Source: Phylloscopus collybita
Lineage: Eukaryota; Chordata; Aves; Passeriformes; Phylloscopidae
NCBI GenBank assembly: GCA_027886175.1
Contig: JAJNNQ010000040.1
Location: 27,238,001-27,302,000, forward strand
Direction of reading: 5' to 3'
Length of the DNA stretch: 64,000 bases
Shown here: positions 35,869-49,410 of the stretch, piece after piece
Numbering within the stretch: the first letter of the stretch is position 1
How the letters are laid out: every line of letters starts with the position of its first letter
Notes under the pieces: model-generated
Told to the model about the DNA's origin: nothing
Database searches by the model: none
The model's input: only the letters and a program-made list of their open reading frames with translations
Program-made: the position numbers and the translations under genes

Positions 35869-38800
35869 CTTTCATTTCTTTATTTCTTTGGTTTGGAGCA
35901 GTCCATGATCCCTTAAATATCAAAAATTCTATATAATTTTCAGTATTAAATTGTGAATTTAAAAATATGACAGAAAATACAATGAGATAAGTTATGTGGA
36001 ACAAAAATGAGATTGAAGTGGAAACCTGGTGAAGATGACATCAGGGAGTCATCAAAGTCAGAGAAGGGGAAAAATTCATTAGGCCATTTTCCCAGCAAGA
36101 CACAGCATGAGACCCATGGCACAAAGGGCAGAGAGAGACTGTTCACTGACTTCAATGGATTCACAGCATATCCTTGTTTGGACTGGTTATTTTTTAATGC
36201 CCAGAAACAGAAGTGTCTGTGGGAATAGTTACTAAGCATGCTCCCCAAGTACAGGTATAAGTGTCAGCCCAGGAATACTCAATGAATGATTCAGTTTGTG
36301 TACCATATCTGCTCACCACAGTGCTGAGCAGCATCTCCCAGCACACTACTAAAGGAAAAAGAGAGAGTGCTTTCCTTTTCAAAGTAGAAGAAAGGAAAAG
36401 TCTCATGGGTTCAGCCGGCAATGCTATTGCTTTTGACAGGCCTGACCTGACTCACTGTATCTAGTTTTGAGCCACCCTTGAAGAAATTCTGTACTGGCTT
36501 GACAAGGAATGTTCTGCTTTCCATATGTGACTTAGAATCCTGACCACGGGAACAAGTGAATGCTTACTAGTGATGTGGAGTTTTAGGGTTTATGAGAAGT
36601 ATTAGCTACTAATTGATATCAGTTTTGAGCAAATTCAGGGCAATTCAAAGAAGTTCACCAACCTTTCCAAACATGTTCCTATCAATGGAGGTGGGCTTTG
36701 TTAATGCACTTTCAGCAGAGGTGTGTGCCTACATTTGCTCCAGAGCACATTAACTTCCAAATATTGTACCTTTGTTTCCATCCCTGTAACAGCTGCATTG
36801 CAGCCTAAGGCTGGTTGACAGGCCAGGGATGTTACTTTCATGAACACTGTTGGAAATTTGACTTCATGTCACAAGGGCACATCAGGATGTTCTGTTTCAC
36901 CCCATTTTCTGAAACTGAAAATAGTTAACATCTGAAACATATTGAAAGATATAGTGGCTACCTATCACCTGACCCCTCATGGGATAGCCCAGAAGTAAAA
37001 ACTCCTACTTTACCATGGAATAATTTCCTGAAATCCTGTAGTCATGCAAGAAACAAAACAGCATAGTCCCCTGGTATTCATTAATATATTTTTTCTTGGT
37101 AACATTTGTACCTAGTTGAATTTTTACACAGTTGTGTGTTTGTTGTGTAAGGCAGGTACCTGAGGGTACAAAATAAATTTTAAGAAAAAAAAAAGTGCAA
37201 CAAATCTGCAGCATGTTTAGTCATTACAAATGTTTTGCAAGAAAACAAATCTAACCTTTGAAGCTTTTTCCTGGATTGTGATACTGCCCCCTAAGGGGAA
37301 AAGCAGCATCCTTTTCCCCTTTGTCATGGCTGTGAAAAGTCTTCTACCACAGCAGAGGTAGTGTTGCCACTAGGATAATGTATATGCTGGGCCACATGCA
37401 GGCAGCTGTCACCACCAGCCTGAAAACTACTACAGATCTAATTAACACAGTAATGGGTTTTCCACTCTCATACTCTCTGAGTGACAGTTTAATAAGGAAC
37501 TCCACAGTGATCCTGTAAATCAGAACCAAAGTTCTTCTTAACAAGTTACAGCTAAAGTGTTCTGAAAATTAATTCTGAGGAATTCAGTATGTAGTGTGTC
37601 CAGTGTATAAATATTACCATTTATTTATATTAACTTATTTTATTAGCTATATTTGAAAATCATTCCATGACTATGTGTTAGCAGTTTAAGAAAGATGCAT
37701 GTCTTTATGAACCAAATTTTAGGTGAAAGGAATTGAATCTGTATAATTTATAAAATTGTCTAATAACAGGAAACTCTTCCACAAATATAGCTTTGCACTG
37801 CAGACAGCAATAGAGGCAAAAGCCTTTAGATCATCGGTATTCTTCAATTTGGCCTCAATTTATTACTTAATATGTAAATTTAATATCTGTAAAACAGCTC
37901 TATTGGAATTAATTGGATCCTGTGCTTCAAATGAAGTAACTTGAAAGTAAGTCACAAAGCACAAGCTTGTTGACTTTTGATAAGGTCCATTTATGGTTTT
38001 GAGCGAATTAGGACATGATCCAATAAAGCAATTTTGAACATACTTTGAAGTAGAGCAGGTGTTTAAATGCCTCATTGGATCATGATTTTAAGGGCACAGA
38101 GGATTAAAAATTATAGTTTGCTTTTAATGAAGATTGAAATTATAATTCTGTGGTACTCTAATTCCAGGATAGAAAAACATTATATTTTTCTCAGTCCTTT
38201 GCATCTTTGATATGATTTTTTTTTGTCTTTCATGGATAAGATGTTTAAATGCAGACTTATAGGAAACATGAGCCAAAGTAAATCAAACCGTCTCATTCCA
38301 ATTCCAAAAACTCTAAAGAAAAGACATAACCAAAGACATATATGATAAAAAAAAAAAAAATCAAAATTAAATGCTTTTAAAAATTGAATATTTGGGAATA
38401 TTTGAAGTATTTTTGAGGTTGCTGCAGTCACTACACTGTTCCCATGGATCTGACAGTTGCTCCCAAAGGTTTTTAAATTCTCATATTATATAGGCAGCTT
38501 AGTTGACACTTTTAATTCTAGAAATCAAACATTCCTTTGTTATTCTAAGTTCAATAATCAAGTAAGTGCAGGCCTGGACATGTATGTGCTGAAAAAGTAT
38601 TTAGAAGCAAGATGGTAACACAGAAAGAACAAAAGAATTGGGTAGAAATAAGTGTATTGTGAAAGGATATGAGAGTTACAGGGATGGTTGTTTCAAAAGA
38701 TTGAATTCTCAGCTGTATCTGAGCTCATATCCGGCCCTAAAATGGAAAAACAAAAGCATTGAAATAAAAGTGCCGCAAAACACAGAACCAGTGCTGAAAA

Positions 38801-39328
38801 ATCTCACACAGAAATATTTTCTCCAAGTGTAAACCAGAGTAGGTAATGTCATTTTGATCCTTTAAAACCCTTAAAAGAGTAAATATCACTGGAAATTTTG
38901 ATAGCAAACAGAAAGAGGGACATAGCTAGACCCTGACTGGCCTGCAAGTTCTTCCAATTATTAACAAAGCTGTAGGACATTCATAATGGAGAAAATCTAC
39001 ATATTATTTCAACCAAGAGGAAAGAATTCTGAGGCCATCAGATGAAAATGTATCTTAGGTATGGGTGAACATAGCATTGTAACTTCTTGACCCTAACAGT
39101 GCACAAAAAAGACCAGAATGAAAACATCAGGTTTCAGATGGGCAGACTTCAATAAAATCTGAGAATTAGAAGGAAAGAATTTTAAATGGCTTGTATTAGT
39201 AGAATGTGTAAAAAAGATTAGCAAATTGCAATAATATAAAGGGCACTGAGTTGAGAAACTGTGATCTTGTTATCATTTTAATCACAAAGTGAACAGCATA
39301 GAAAACAGACCCCAGGTCAAACTACTGA
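35869..39328. other. Unassigned AT-rich DNA
   Basis: No gene, RNA or transposon was recognised. Confidence 0.55.
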
Positions 39329-39363
39329 GGATGGGTGCAAAAACACAGCATTACAATTAAACT
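39329..39363. repeat. Dispersed ~35-bp direct repeat, copy 1
   Basis: The segment from ggatgggtgcaaaaacacag to ttaaact matches 41223-41255 in the same orientation, with a 2-base length difference and one substitution. The flanks do not match, so it is probably a shared fragment of an unnamed dispersed element or a local duplication. Confidence 0.75.
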
Positions 39364-41222
39364 TCGGGTTAGAAAAACAAAGACAGAAAAGGAAAATTCT
39401 GGAGAAAATGAATTCCAACAGAAACCAGTTACATGTAAGTACTCCAGAAGCAGGATTCATTAGTCTGCTCCTGTATAGACTGAAAGTGATTGGCATGCAA
39501 TGCTGACAATTTCTAAACACTTAATGGCTTTTTCCACTCTCGCTAAAAAGCTCATTTGCTATCAGAGTTAATATCAGGCATGAAGGATCAAGATTTCAGC
39601 CTGGTATAGCAAGGAACAAATTGATACTTGACTTAATCAGATGTTTTCAAATGCCTTCATCTGACTTTTTTTTTTTTTCCTCAGAGCACTGAAGGAATTC
39701 ATAAATAAAAGCTCAGTGTTTGGTTGCATCTGAGAAGCTATGACAGATGGACATGAAAAAAAATAGCAAAAGGCAAAAGTGGTGCATTGCTTTATAAAGG
39801 AGCTTCTTGAAAATTGCAGTTATCCCAACTCCCGCTGCTTAAAAAACTTGGATTCAATAATCAAGAAATCAGTGAACACACTGAGTAAACAGAGGAATGA
39901 ATAACCACCAGCCTTTGTGTCTCTGGAATGAATCATGCCAAAGTAGCTTCATTTCCTCCTACAAAAGGTAAACGTGTTATGCATATAGGAGGAACATCAC
40001 ATGTCAAATTGCAGTTCCAGTAAGGTTTTCAACACAGGTGCCTTTCCAGGAAGAAATCTAGAAAAACATTGTTTAGATAAAAATACCACATGTAAATAGA
40101 AAGCTCAGCAATTTCCACTCTCCAAAAGCTTTCTGCAAGATATAAAACTATAAAATATTTGCATGAATGACCTAGAGAGGCAAACAGAAAGTATGCTCAT
40201 TAAGTATGAAGGGCCAAAAAGGCAAGAAGATTGTAATTATTATCATGAAATTCAAAGAAATCTTGACAGATTTTAGTTGGCATCAGAAAAAAACCAAGCT
40301 ATTGTTTTAGTGCAAGTTGTTACATACAGGCAGGAATAACCAGGATAGGACACTTACTGAAAAGATGCAAAATGACCTGATCTATAAAGAGAAGAAGGAT
40401 GAGTAATCTTTTTGCTGTTGAAGAACGGGGGAGTGTAGAGAGGAGAAAAAAGCAATTTCCATGCAGAAAATTTGTGCCTGTGACATTTGAAATAGATTTT
40501 CTCTGATGTCTACGTTGCTGTGATGAGGTCTCAGCTGGAATCTTACAGCCATCCTTAGATGCTACAGCAAAACATCTTTGATAAAATGAATATTGTTTGG
40601 GATGAGCACAGATGTGGAAAGAATGACAGGTAAGTATCAAGAATACTGGTTTTGTTTAACCTGGAGAAGACAAAAGCAAAATGAGATGTGCCTTTCTTCA
40701 TGTATGTAAAAGAAGATTTAAAATAGAAAAACAATTCTGTTCTATTTCTCTGTGACAGATTGCATTAAAAATTTTGGCTTGATTTACAGTTTTTAATTAA
40801 AAAATGCATTTAAAATTATTACGAATGCAGAAATACATTGACTGACGTGATTGTTACAGTCTCCATCACTGGAGGTCAGACCAGCTTCTACATCAATGGA
40901 TAAACTGGGGGTGGGAGTCTCCATACCTACCTTCAGATACGTGTCTAGGCTATTTGGCTTCCACTTTCTGCACTCAACAAAATATAATGGACAAATTTAA
41001 TTACCAGTTAATCTGGTCTGTTGTAGACCTTTAGTTTAGGATGGTACTAATTTCTCCCCAGGGTTGTTCTACTGATGCTTAGGAAATTGTAAACAACGAG
41101 ACAGATACAAACATCTGTGCTCCAAGTACCAAGACATGGTGAATTCCTCTTCATTTTTACAAGATTTTTACAAGGCTTGTCAGTGTGCATGGCTCTGGTA
41201 CACCTACCATGCCAGTCCATGG
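39364..41222. other. Unassigned AT-rich DNA
   Basis: No gene was recognised. An exon-like segment at 40549-40629 on the plus strand ends in an excellent donor (gacag/gtaagtat), but all three frames contain stops, so it could only be non-coding. Confidence 0.5.
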
Positions 41223-41255
41223 GGATGGGTGCAAAAACAGCATTACAGTTAAACT
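41223..41255. repeat. Dispersed ~35-bp direct repeat, copy 2
   Basis: The segment from ggatgggtgcaaaaacagca to ttaaact is the second copy of the 39329-39363 motif. It runs directly into the minisatellite at 41251. Confidence 0.75.
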
Positions 41256-41326
41256 GTATTAATGAAGAATTGAATGAAACTGTATTAATGAAGAATTGAA
41301 TGAAACTGTATTAATGAAGAATTAAG
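41251..41326. repeat. 26-bp minisatellite, 2.8 copies
   Basis: The unit is aaactgtattaatgaagaat plus tgaatg. Two perfect copies lie at 41251-41276 and 41277-41302, with a partial third at 41303-41326. Perfect identity of the full units indicates recent duplication. Confidence 0.9.
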
Positions 41327-41584
41327 CCTACCAGTATGCTCTGGCTCTGTTTCATGGTGTTCTGTATCATCCCACTATGGACCATTACTGAAGCCAGACA
41401 GGGGAGAGCATATGCCTTTGCTCAGCTTTTGCTCTCATTTGCAGACCAAGATTTGAAATTACTACTGGTGTAAACATCACACATATGTGACTGAGTCCAC
41501 AATAAGTCAAAATTCTATATCTAAAAGGAGAAAGGAGAAAGAACAAACACAATGGAAAAATAAAATCTACTCTCTTTGTCTGAT

Positions 41585-41680
<96 letters not shown>

Positions 41681-41841
41681 TTTTCCTTCCTTCCTTCCTT
41701 CCTTCCTTCCTTCCTTCCTTCCTTCCTTCCTTCCTTCCTTCCTTCCTTCCTTCCTTCCTTCCTTCCTTCCTTCCTTCCTTCCTTCCTTCCTTCCTTCCTT
41801 CCTTCCTTCTTCTTTCTCGTTCTTTCGTTCTTTCGTTCCTT
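41585..41841. repeat. Compound TTTC / TTCC / TTTCGTTC microsatellite
   Basis: About 24 TTTC units (41585-41680) switch to about 31 TTCC units (41683-41809) and then to about three TTTCGTTC-like units (41816-41841). Frames of FLS or LPSF repeats across it are not proteins. The array is a homopurine-homopyrimidine tract able to form triplex DNA. Confidence 0.95.
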
Positions 41842-43778
41842 TTAGTTTACCTGGGGCTTAATAATTCCTTTTATATCAAAGAAGATTGAGGTTAAAAACT
41901 CTCTTTTTTTTTGCCTTTTGCAGTTTTCTACAAAAAAAAAATCCAATAACTTCCTTCAGTAAGTTTTAAATATATTCATGTTCTTTGTCATTTTTATATT
42001 ACTAAAGTTTGATTGAACATCCAAAATTCTGTAGTTGAGAACGCTTGGCATATATTAGAAAATTCAAGATCATTTAAAAAATTGATTGCTATTCAAATGT
42101 TCAGACTTTTTGTAAACTTCTTTTTACTTCTTATCAAGAATTTAATGTTTTCTTTGAAGTCCCCCTCCAAATATCCCTTAAATTATGGGGCTTATTCTGT
42201 TGAATTGTGTAAATAATTCTCATTAGCACCAGTGGCAATTACATATGCACATCAAAGGAATAAAATTTGTATTTGCCTAACAAAACTAGGGAAACTGTTT
42301 AGAAATTGAGGCTTAGGAGTGTGTCTTGACCATGTTTTTGTCTCCTCAATGGTATTATAAGACTTCCCTTACTTTTTGTCATTTTCATATTTAAGGGCAG
42401 TTTAAAAGGCTCACATTCAGAGGAATACCATAAAATGCTATTCATATTTATAAATATATATATACACTAACATTCCTCAGCTCTCCTAAGAGATACTAAC
42501 AGCTCTAAACTGCCCAAGGGTATGTAAGACACAAATGAGTTGTGGCCAGAAATGAAGCTATGTCTGTGACCTACACGGCAGTCCTAATCTTAAATTTGGG
42601 ATTTGCAGAGAAGTGAGGTAGTTGGACTGCAGAAATCCACAGAGTCAAGCTGGGCATTCTTGCTTGAATCCCTATGTAAGTTAAAAGTATTTACGATCTT
42701 AGTTTCATTTGTGCTTTTACGTATCTCCTCATGGTTGACTTCCAGTGCGACTTAGGCACAGTGCCTCGGCATATTCCTTTGACTTGTTCTGTCCTGTTCT
42801 GTTCTGGTGACTTAACTCTTTATTCCTTTTTCTTTCCACTTGGTGCTTATAGCCACCCATAATGGAAGACATTCATGCCCCTACTGTAGGCACCTACATT
42901 TGGTGTAGTTCAGAGCACAGAAAGTTAGAGGTCTTGTTTTCTAAGCTATCGGTGGAATAATTAAGGTAGCTGTGACAAATCTTCCCCGAGGCAGATGAGA
43001 GAAGCACAATGTATAGTCAGTGTCTGCAAGGGTACAATACCTCAGTTAGACACCTGAAGGTATGGGGTAATTGTATCCTTGCTCCCAGGTTGTTGTCTCT
43101 TATTAAAATTCCACCTTAGAAATTTGCCATAGCATGCTCTGAATTTCATTGTCAGGCCAGTCCTTATACCTTCCAGCTGGAGAATAGCTCTGAAAATCTG
43201 GGCAGCTAATGGACTCTCAAAATACGAGATTGATCTTGCCAGTACTTGTGCAGCTGTTTATGGCATATAACCTGTGGTGATAGTAAGAGCCTCTGTATCA
43301 AAACTGTGAGCTGAATCACAATCAGCTGCTCTAACACAACTGTTCTGGCTTTAGTTATATTGGCCAAATTTCCTTTTGTATGAAATACAAATTAAGTGAA
43401 AGTATAATATAATACCATTTAAAACAAGTAATGGAAAAAATGCTATGGTCCTTGCCAAGTGGTTATTATTATAACTCTTGTCATTGAAAAATTATGTCAT
43501 TTTATTTCTTTAGTCTGAATTCTTTTACACTAATTTTCAACCATGGGACATTTACTCTATCAGATTCCTGTTTCCTCACTAGGCATGTATGAGAGGTTTT
43601 TAAATAACACACAAATATTTGCTAAGATTTTACAATCAAGGAATGACTTCTCAAATTCTCAAGCATCTTTCCAATCTGTCAGCTGTTCTTGTGGCTTGTC
43701 CATGAAATCTTCTCAGTTTCCTAGTGACCTCTTTAGTCAGTAACTTCTGGGCTATATAAAGAATTTGTGTGTGTGTGA
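41842..43778. other. Unassigned AT-rich DNA
   Basis: No gene was recognised. Confidence 0.6.
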
Positions 43779-44377
43779 CATGGTGTCTTGGGTTATAGAA
43801 CCAAAAATGTGTATTCTATTTAATTTGTTAAAAGCAGTTGGGGAGATGTTTTTCTTTATCTCTTGTAACTCTGGGGGGAGGGGGGCAGATGCCTTTTGAT
43901 AATGGGCCAGCTGTTAAAACCAGGTGGGGCAGTGTTTCTTATCTCTTTCACTGCCTGTCCTCCCTCCAGGGGATATCTTCTGCTGATGGGCCATTAAGGC
44001 TCACTAAGGGCATGCATGACATATTCCATTGTGAGATGCTCCACCCAGTGGGAGGAGCCAACAATGCCTACCTAGATAAAAACTGAGATGCAGGAGCACA
44101 AGGTATCTGGTTCCACTGGATTCCTGGAGGAAGACTGGACCCTTTTCACCATCACTGGACCCTTCTCTCTCAGGATCATCTCTGCTCCGACAGAACCACA
44201 TCTGCCACTCCAGGAGGACTCACTTTTGGACTGCTTTAAACACCCTGACCCAACAGGGTGTTAGGTTGTATTGTTCCATTTATTTTATTTTACCTTTTTT
44301 TTTTCCTCTCTTCTCCTATTAAATTGTATCTCTGACTGGGAGTCTCACTGGTCTTGCTTTCGAACCAGCACAGATGG
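43779..44377 (+). mobile_element. ERVL-like solo LTR, 589 bp
   Basis: The LTR runs 43784-44372, starting TGTCTTGGGTTATAG and ending CGAACCAGCACA. It is flanked by catgg (43779-43783) and gatgg (44373-44377), a 5-bp duplication with one mismatch; 5-bp duplications and this kind of LTR are typical of class III (ERVL) elements. A TATA-like agataaaa is at about 44073-44080 and an ATTAAA poly(A) signal at 44318-44323, both in plus orientation. No internal region is present, so it is a solo LTR. The family is inferred from structure and general resemblance to passerine ERVL LTRs, not from a database match. Confidence 0.8.
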
Positions 44378-47300
44378 AAACACCGACAAATACAGGTACT
44401 CTGACTGCTTCTACCTCCAAAAATCATACATGCATTCATACTATTAAAACCTCTTCTCAATGATCCTTTTTCTCCCCTGAAAATTTAACTATTACAAGGA
44501 ACCTACTGAGAATAGTTCCAGTCTCCTTCCTCACCTGGGAAAGTTGAGGAAAATAGAGGCAAAGCAGATAGAATATTTTAAGAGTCACTCCTTTGGTCTG
44601 ACTACTCCAGAGGAATCTCATGTTCAAATAAGCATCCTGCATGCATCAAGCTAACAACGTCCTACAATCAATACGAGATCTCAGCCTTAGTCTGTATCCA
44701 CAGCTTGCGGCTTGGTTTATTTTTTGTTTGTTTGTTTGTTTTTCATAGATAATTTGGTTTATTTTCAGCAATAGGAAGGTATAAATCTGGTTTGACAAGA
44801 TCTGTTTTCCATAAACTTATGCTTACTGACACTGACTACATTACTTTCCTTTAAATCTTTATTAATAAATTTTTATTATTGGTTTGTCCACACTTTACTT
44901 CAGGGTTTATGATAAGCTGACAGACATAATTAGTTTGATCATCCCAATTGTCTTTTTTCAATATTGACTGTTCCATGAGCTATTGAAAATCAACATTAGC
45001 TAATGGTAATGAGGGATTCTTCCTGAAGTATGTAAGTGGAAGTTTTCCAATTATACTAGAAATCCTTATGTAAATATGTCTAGCTCTTGTAATTGTTGTT
45101 AAAACCTCTCAAAGTTACTGATGCCATAGAAAATACTTCATCATATGGTATGAATGAAGTACTCCTCTGACATCTTTTATCAAAATATCTATTTTTGAAT
45201 GTTTTCTCCTGTCATGTAATTGAAATGAAAGGGTATAGTTTTCCAAATCTCATTGATCAGCTAGATTTTATCTATCAGTCAAAAGATGAACCCTCTAATA
45301 AAGCAAAATTGTGATCAAAATAATTCACTTCAGTTTCTTTTTTTGTCATGCCCTTTGCAATATATTTTATCCTTAAATCTGTCTGTAGATGTTCTTATGT
45401 TTTTCTAGAACATTTATTGGTTTTCTGAGTTAATAGCTTTAGTTTATTGCTATAAATACCGTCTTCCTTTTGTTTGTATTTCTCCTTTAAATTTTATTAT
45501 AGATGGTTTTGCTTCCAATTTAGTCCTGCTATACTGTGAAATTATTGGATGTCTGTTAAAGTGTTCTAAATGCAATTAAAATTTTAATATTTAGTTACAT
45601 CCCTCAAATGATTTGACTCAGGATTTATCCTTTACTGAAAACTGTCTTTTTAGAGGAAGATGAAAATTTTTCATTTTATATTTCTTTCCATATAACAAAA
45701 CAAAACATATTGTGACCTCTTGTACCTCAGCATCAGCTCAGTATAAAGTCTAATGAAGTACTTTTCTTACTCCAGATGCACTTTGTGATTAAACTCTTGT
45801 TTTCCAGGTATTACATAAAAGGTTTCTGAAAATCTCAAAAGTTGAGTGTTGGTGTAAGTGCACATCAAGCAAACTGAAGCTCTTCACAATGGCATTTAAT
45901 ATAGGAATTTTACAAATAAAGCCTCAGTTTGAAACCTGTGTCTAGCTTTTTGTTTGTTCCTTTATTTGCCTTTTAAATAAATATGATTATTTTAAATAGG
46001 CCTAAAGTAGAATATAAAACCTTTTTTAGCATGTGTAATTTTATTTTCCAAATTTCTATTATCAGGACCTCTACCAGAGAAGTTAAAACTCATCCAGCTG
46101 CCAACTTCAAGAAAGTGAATTTTCAAATGTATGCATTCATAATGTATTTATTATCTTGAAGACTAATAATGCTTCTTATTGCAAAGTAAAACTTTTCTGT
46201 TATTTGAAATGAAAGGGCATTATTCTCATCTTGAGGTCTTAATGAATGGTTTCCATTGATATTATGGGTTATTTTAAAAAATTTACCTGTTGAACAGAGA
46301 GATGCATACAATCATAGTAACAGTCCAGTTCTCACAGTAAAGCTCCAATTATTCTCTAGACAAAAAGAATGTTTAAAGGTTATTACATTCTCCACAATCA
46401 AGGAAAAGTAAAAATTATAGAATATGATGGAGATGGAAAATAATTTATCTTACAAAAGGAGCACAAAACTTTCCTCCCAATCAGGCAGATACACAGACTG
46501 TACAGGTTGGGCTTCGTGGCTGCCCCCGTGCCGAGCCTCCCGCTTTACGCAGTAAAAATGCACAATTTCAGATAGATCAATGTTCTGTCCTTGGTCAGAA
46601 AATGGAGTAGAAAAAAAAAGTTAGTGGGAAATTCCCCTCACTTCACTTACAGTACTTCTGTAAAGGGAGCAGACAGAACTTCAGCCCGTGAAGCTCTAGG
46701 AAGGTGTGCTGGGACACCCATAGTGAGGAAGCTTCCATGGGGAAGGAGTAACGTTCGCCCTCAGGTTATGCCCAGAAGCAGAGTGGAGGGTGAATTCAGA
46801 TGCCAGCTGAAGCAGCAATCTGCTGTGGTTCTGCCCGTGGAGCTCTGCCGATGCCCACCAGAAATTACCAGCAGGGCTCTGCCTTGGTTTGATGGTGGTA
46901 AATGCTGACAGATGGTTTCACTTGTTCTGTCAGCTCTGTACTAAATCTAATTCCTTTTAAAGGCAGCAGTGCTTTTCCTCTGAGAAAGACAACTTCTATA
47001 GATCCCATAATTACAAATATGATCATCTGTGTGAGAGAAAAGTGTGAACTGGAGATCCATTAGTAAAGAGTGTGTTTTGGGTACACACTTTTTTTATTTT
47101 CTCTCTAAACCGTTCAAGTGTGAATAATTCTGAGCAGTGTCATCAGTAATGTGAGTAATTCTGTATTAGTAAAACCATGCACTGCAGTAACTGAGGAAAT
47201 CTTTAATGATTTTTGTTTCCAAATTGGTTATTTTTACACCACTCATCCATGAGAAAAATTAATTACATGGGGAAGAGTTTGAGAGTTAAAGATAGTTTGG

Positions 47301-47934
47301 GTTTGCAAACAGACTAGAGGGTTATAAAAAGCTATGATACATTATGTTTGCAATTGTATATAAAGAAGTTACATCAGAATATGTTTGCACATGTCAGAAG
47401 TTATTATTTTTATTATTACTTATATTAAGTAATTTGCTTTATCAGTCTTTGGCACTATCTTGCCACCTACTAATCCTGCACAACTGCAATCCTGTCTTTC
47501 ATGGGCATCTGTGGATACCAGTTTACAGGACCAACAAGGGTGATAGAAACCTGCAGGTGCAATTTATCCCAGCTCAAACAGCAGTAACAAGACAAAAGTG
47601 TGCAATAATGTGATCAGCAGGAGTGAACTGAAAACCTCACCCCCAGCAAGAGTGTCAGTTGCTCTTGTCTGTCAGGGAATGTTGTTCTCTGTAGAAGGAG
47701 CTGGTGTGGGGTCATGCTGGGGACATCTGCCATCAAACCACTCCCTCCTGCTCCTGCATCTGCAGCTTGAGTGGCTAACAAGGACAAAGGACTTCCCCAA
47801 GGGCTTCTCTCTGCAAAGCAATGGCCACTCACCACTAATATTACCTTTTATAGATTCTTCAGGGCTACCAAAATGCAGAACAAAGGAGGAGAGAAATTAA
47901 CAATAGGTTGATGAATTTAGTCACTCTTGTGGGT
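44378..47934. other. Unassigned DNA with one less AT-rich patch
   Basis: A small TTTG microsatellite is at about 44718-44741. At 46500-46910 the sequence is richer in GC and CpG than its surroundings. There the plus strand is open for about 105 codons and the minus strand has an open frame (EGERYSFPMEASSLW) running into a strong donor tact/gtaagtg at about 46643. I cannot tell whether this is an exon or a decayed repeat. Confidence 0.45.
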
Positions 47935-48040
47935 GGGTTTTTTTGGTTTTTTGGGGGGTTTTTTTGGTGGGGTTTTTTTTTTGTTTGTTTGGTTGGTTGG
48001 TTTTGGTTTTGTTGTTGTTGTTGTTGTTGTTGTTTTTTGG

Positions 48041-48071
<31 letters not shown>

Positions 48072-48072
48072 T
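47935..48072. repeat. T/G-rich low-complexity tract
   Basis: About 140 bases of TTTTGG, GGTTGG, GTT and TTTTG units. Several neighbouring GTT (about 8) and TTTTG (about 5) units are perfect. Confidence 0.9.
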
Positions 48073-49410
48073 CTGTGGATAAGCATTATGGCTGTATAGC
48101 TGTCATTATAGCTTAATTTTAAAGACTTAGCCTGGAGTCCTCACTGCCCACTTCCAGGTATTCTCATTGCATTCCAGACAGTACTGATGGACTCTGAGGT
48201 ATGCACCAATCCTGCTCATTTTCAGGATTAGAGCAGCTCCCAAAATGCTGCCCCTCTGAACACCTTGTCAGAGCTAGTTCAAAGAGCTCAAATACTTTCA
48301 CTTGTCTACTACAGAGTACAGAAGACCCAAGCCATAAATCACTGACAATATGTCAATAGACTTTATTCCTCTGTCTCCAGTTCTAGATGGATTGGGAAAA
48401 GGGATTCATAAATTGGATTCTTCTTTTGAAACACCTAGGATAAATAAAGTAAATCTATAGTTTTAAAAATATTTGTCTATTGCTTTTTTATTATTTTTGT
48501 AGATGCCTATAAAGCAGAACTGCAAATGAAAATTAGTATTTCTACAAATTCCACACTTATAATTATGAAAAAGGTCTTCAATAACCATATAGATTTGGTT
48601 ATGTTCAGAGAAAGACATCAGTAAGGGGAGATTATTTCCAATTTTTCTTGCAGATATCTTATGAATAACAAAAAAGATCATCTAGTTACCTTTTATTTTC
48701 TGTAAAACGATAAATGTGGTATTTTGGATTAGAAATTAGTTAGAATGGATTAGAAAAAAGTATGATAAACACATTTGCAAAGGTTTTCAATGTCTTTTTC
48801 CAGTCATTTCCATTATAACTGTGGATTCTTCAAGAACAATAAAACTGAAAATTCCCGGGGCTATAATTTTTACTGAAAAATAGTTGTCTTCGTACTACAA
48901 GAAATTAAAAGAGGTACAAATAAAAGCAGGATAATTAGGATTCTTATAGTTGGATTCTGATAGTTGCTGTTGAAGACACTGCTGATATGTGCCTGAAGAA
49001 TCATCTGCAGTGATGAAGCTGCAGTAATTTCTAATTCATTTATGAGGGAACAGAGTAATCATACTGATATGAAATTGAAACCTGTTAACTCCAGAAGTAA
49101 GTCTGAGAACTATAATCCTTACACAAAATTTAAAAGGAGTCAGGTGTACCTAATGGCATTTAGAAAGTTTTATTCACTAATATCTGAGTATGAAAATAAT
49201 TGTTATATTTGAAGTCCACCGAACAATGAAAAAGATGGTATTATCTTTTCATTCCTATTGCTCATTATCCTCATGCATGCTTTTTAACCTCTTTGCTTTA
49301 AATGTCCTTCAGGAAAATAGTATTCTAACAACCATGAAATACAGGAATTACACACAAAGATATTTATTACCAGGTTTGAAGTATGATATTTGACTAAAAA
49401 ATTGCACTTG
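48073..49410. other. Unassigned AT-rich DNA
   Basis: No feature was recognised. Confidence 0.6.

Noticed and set aside
36194..36464. Overlapping sense and antisense frames around 36.3 kb
   Set aside because: No splice pair, motif or composition shift supports a gene.
41487..41861. Open frames of FLS and LPSF repeats
   Set aside because: Direct translation of the TTTC/TTCC microsatellite.
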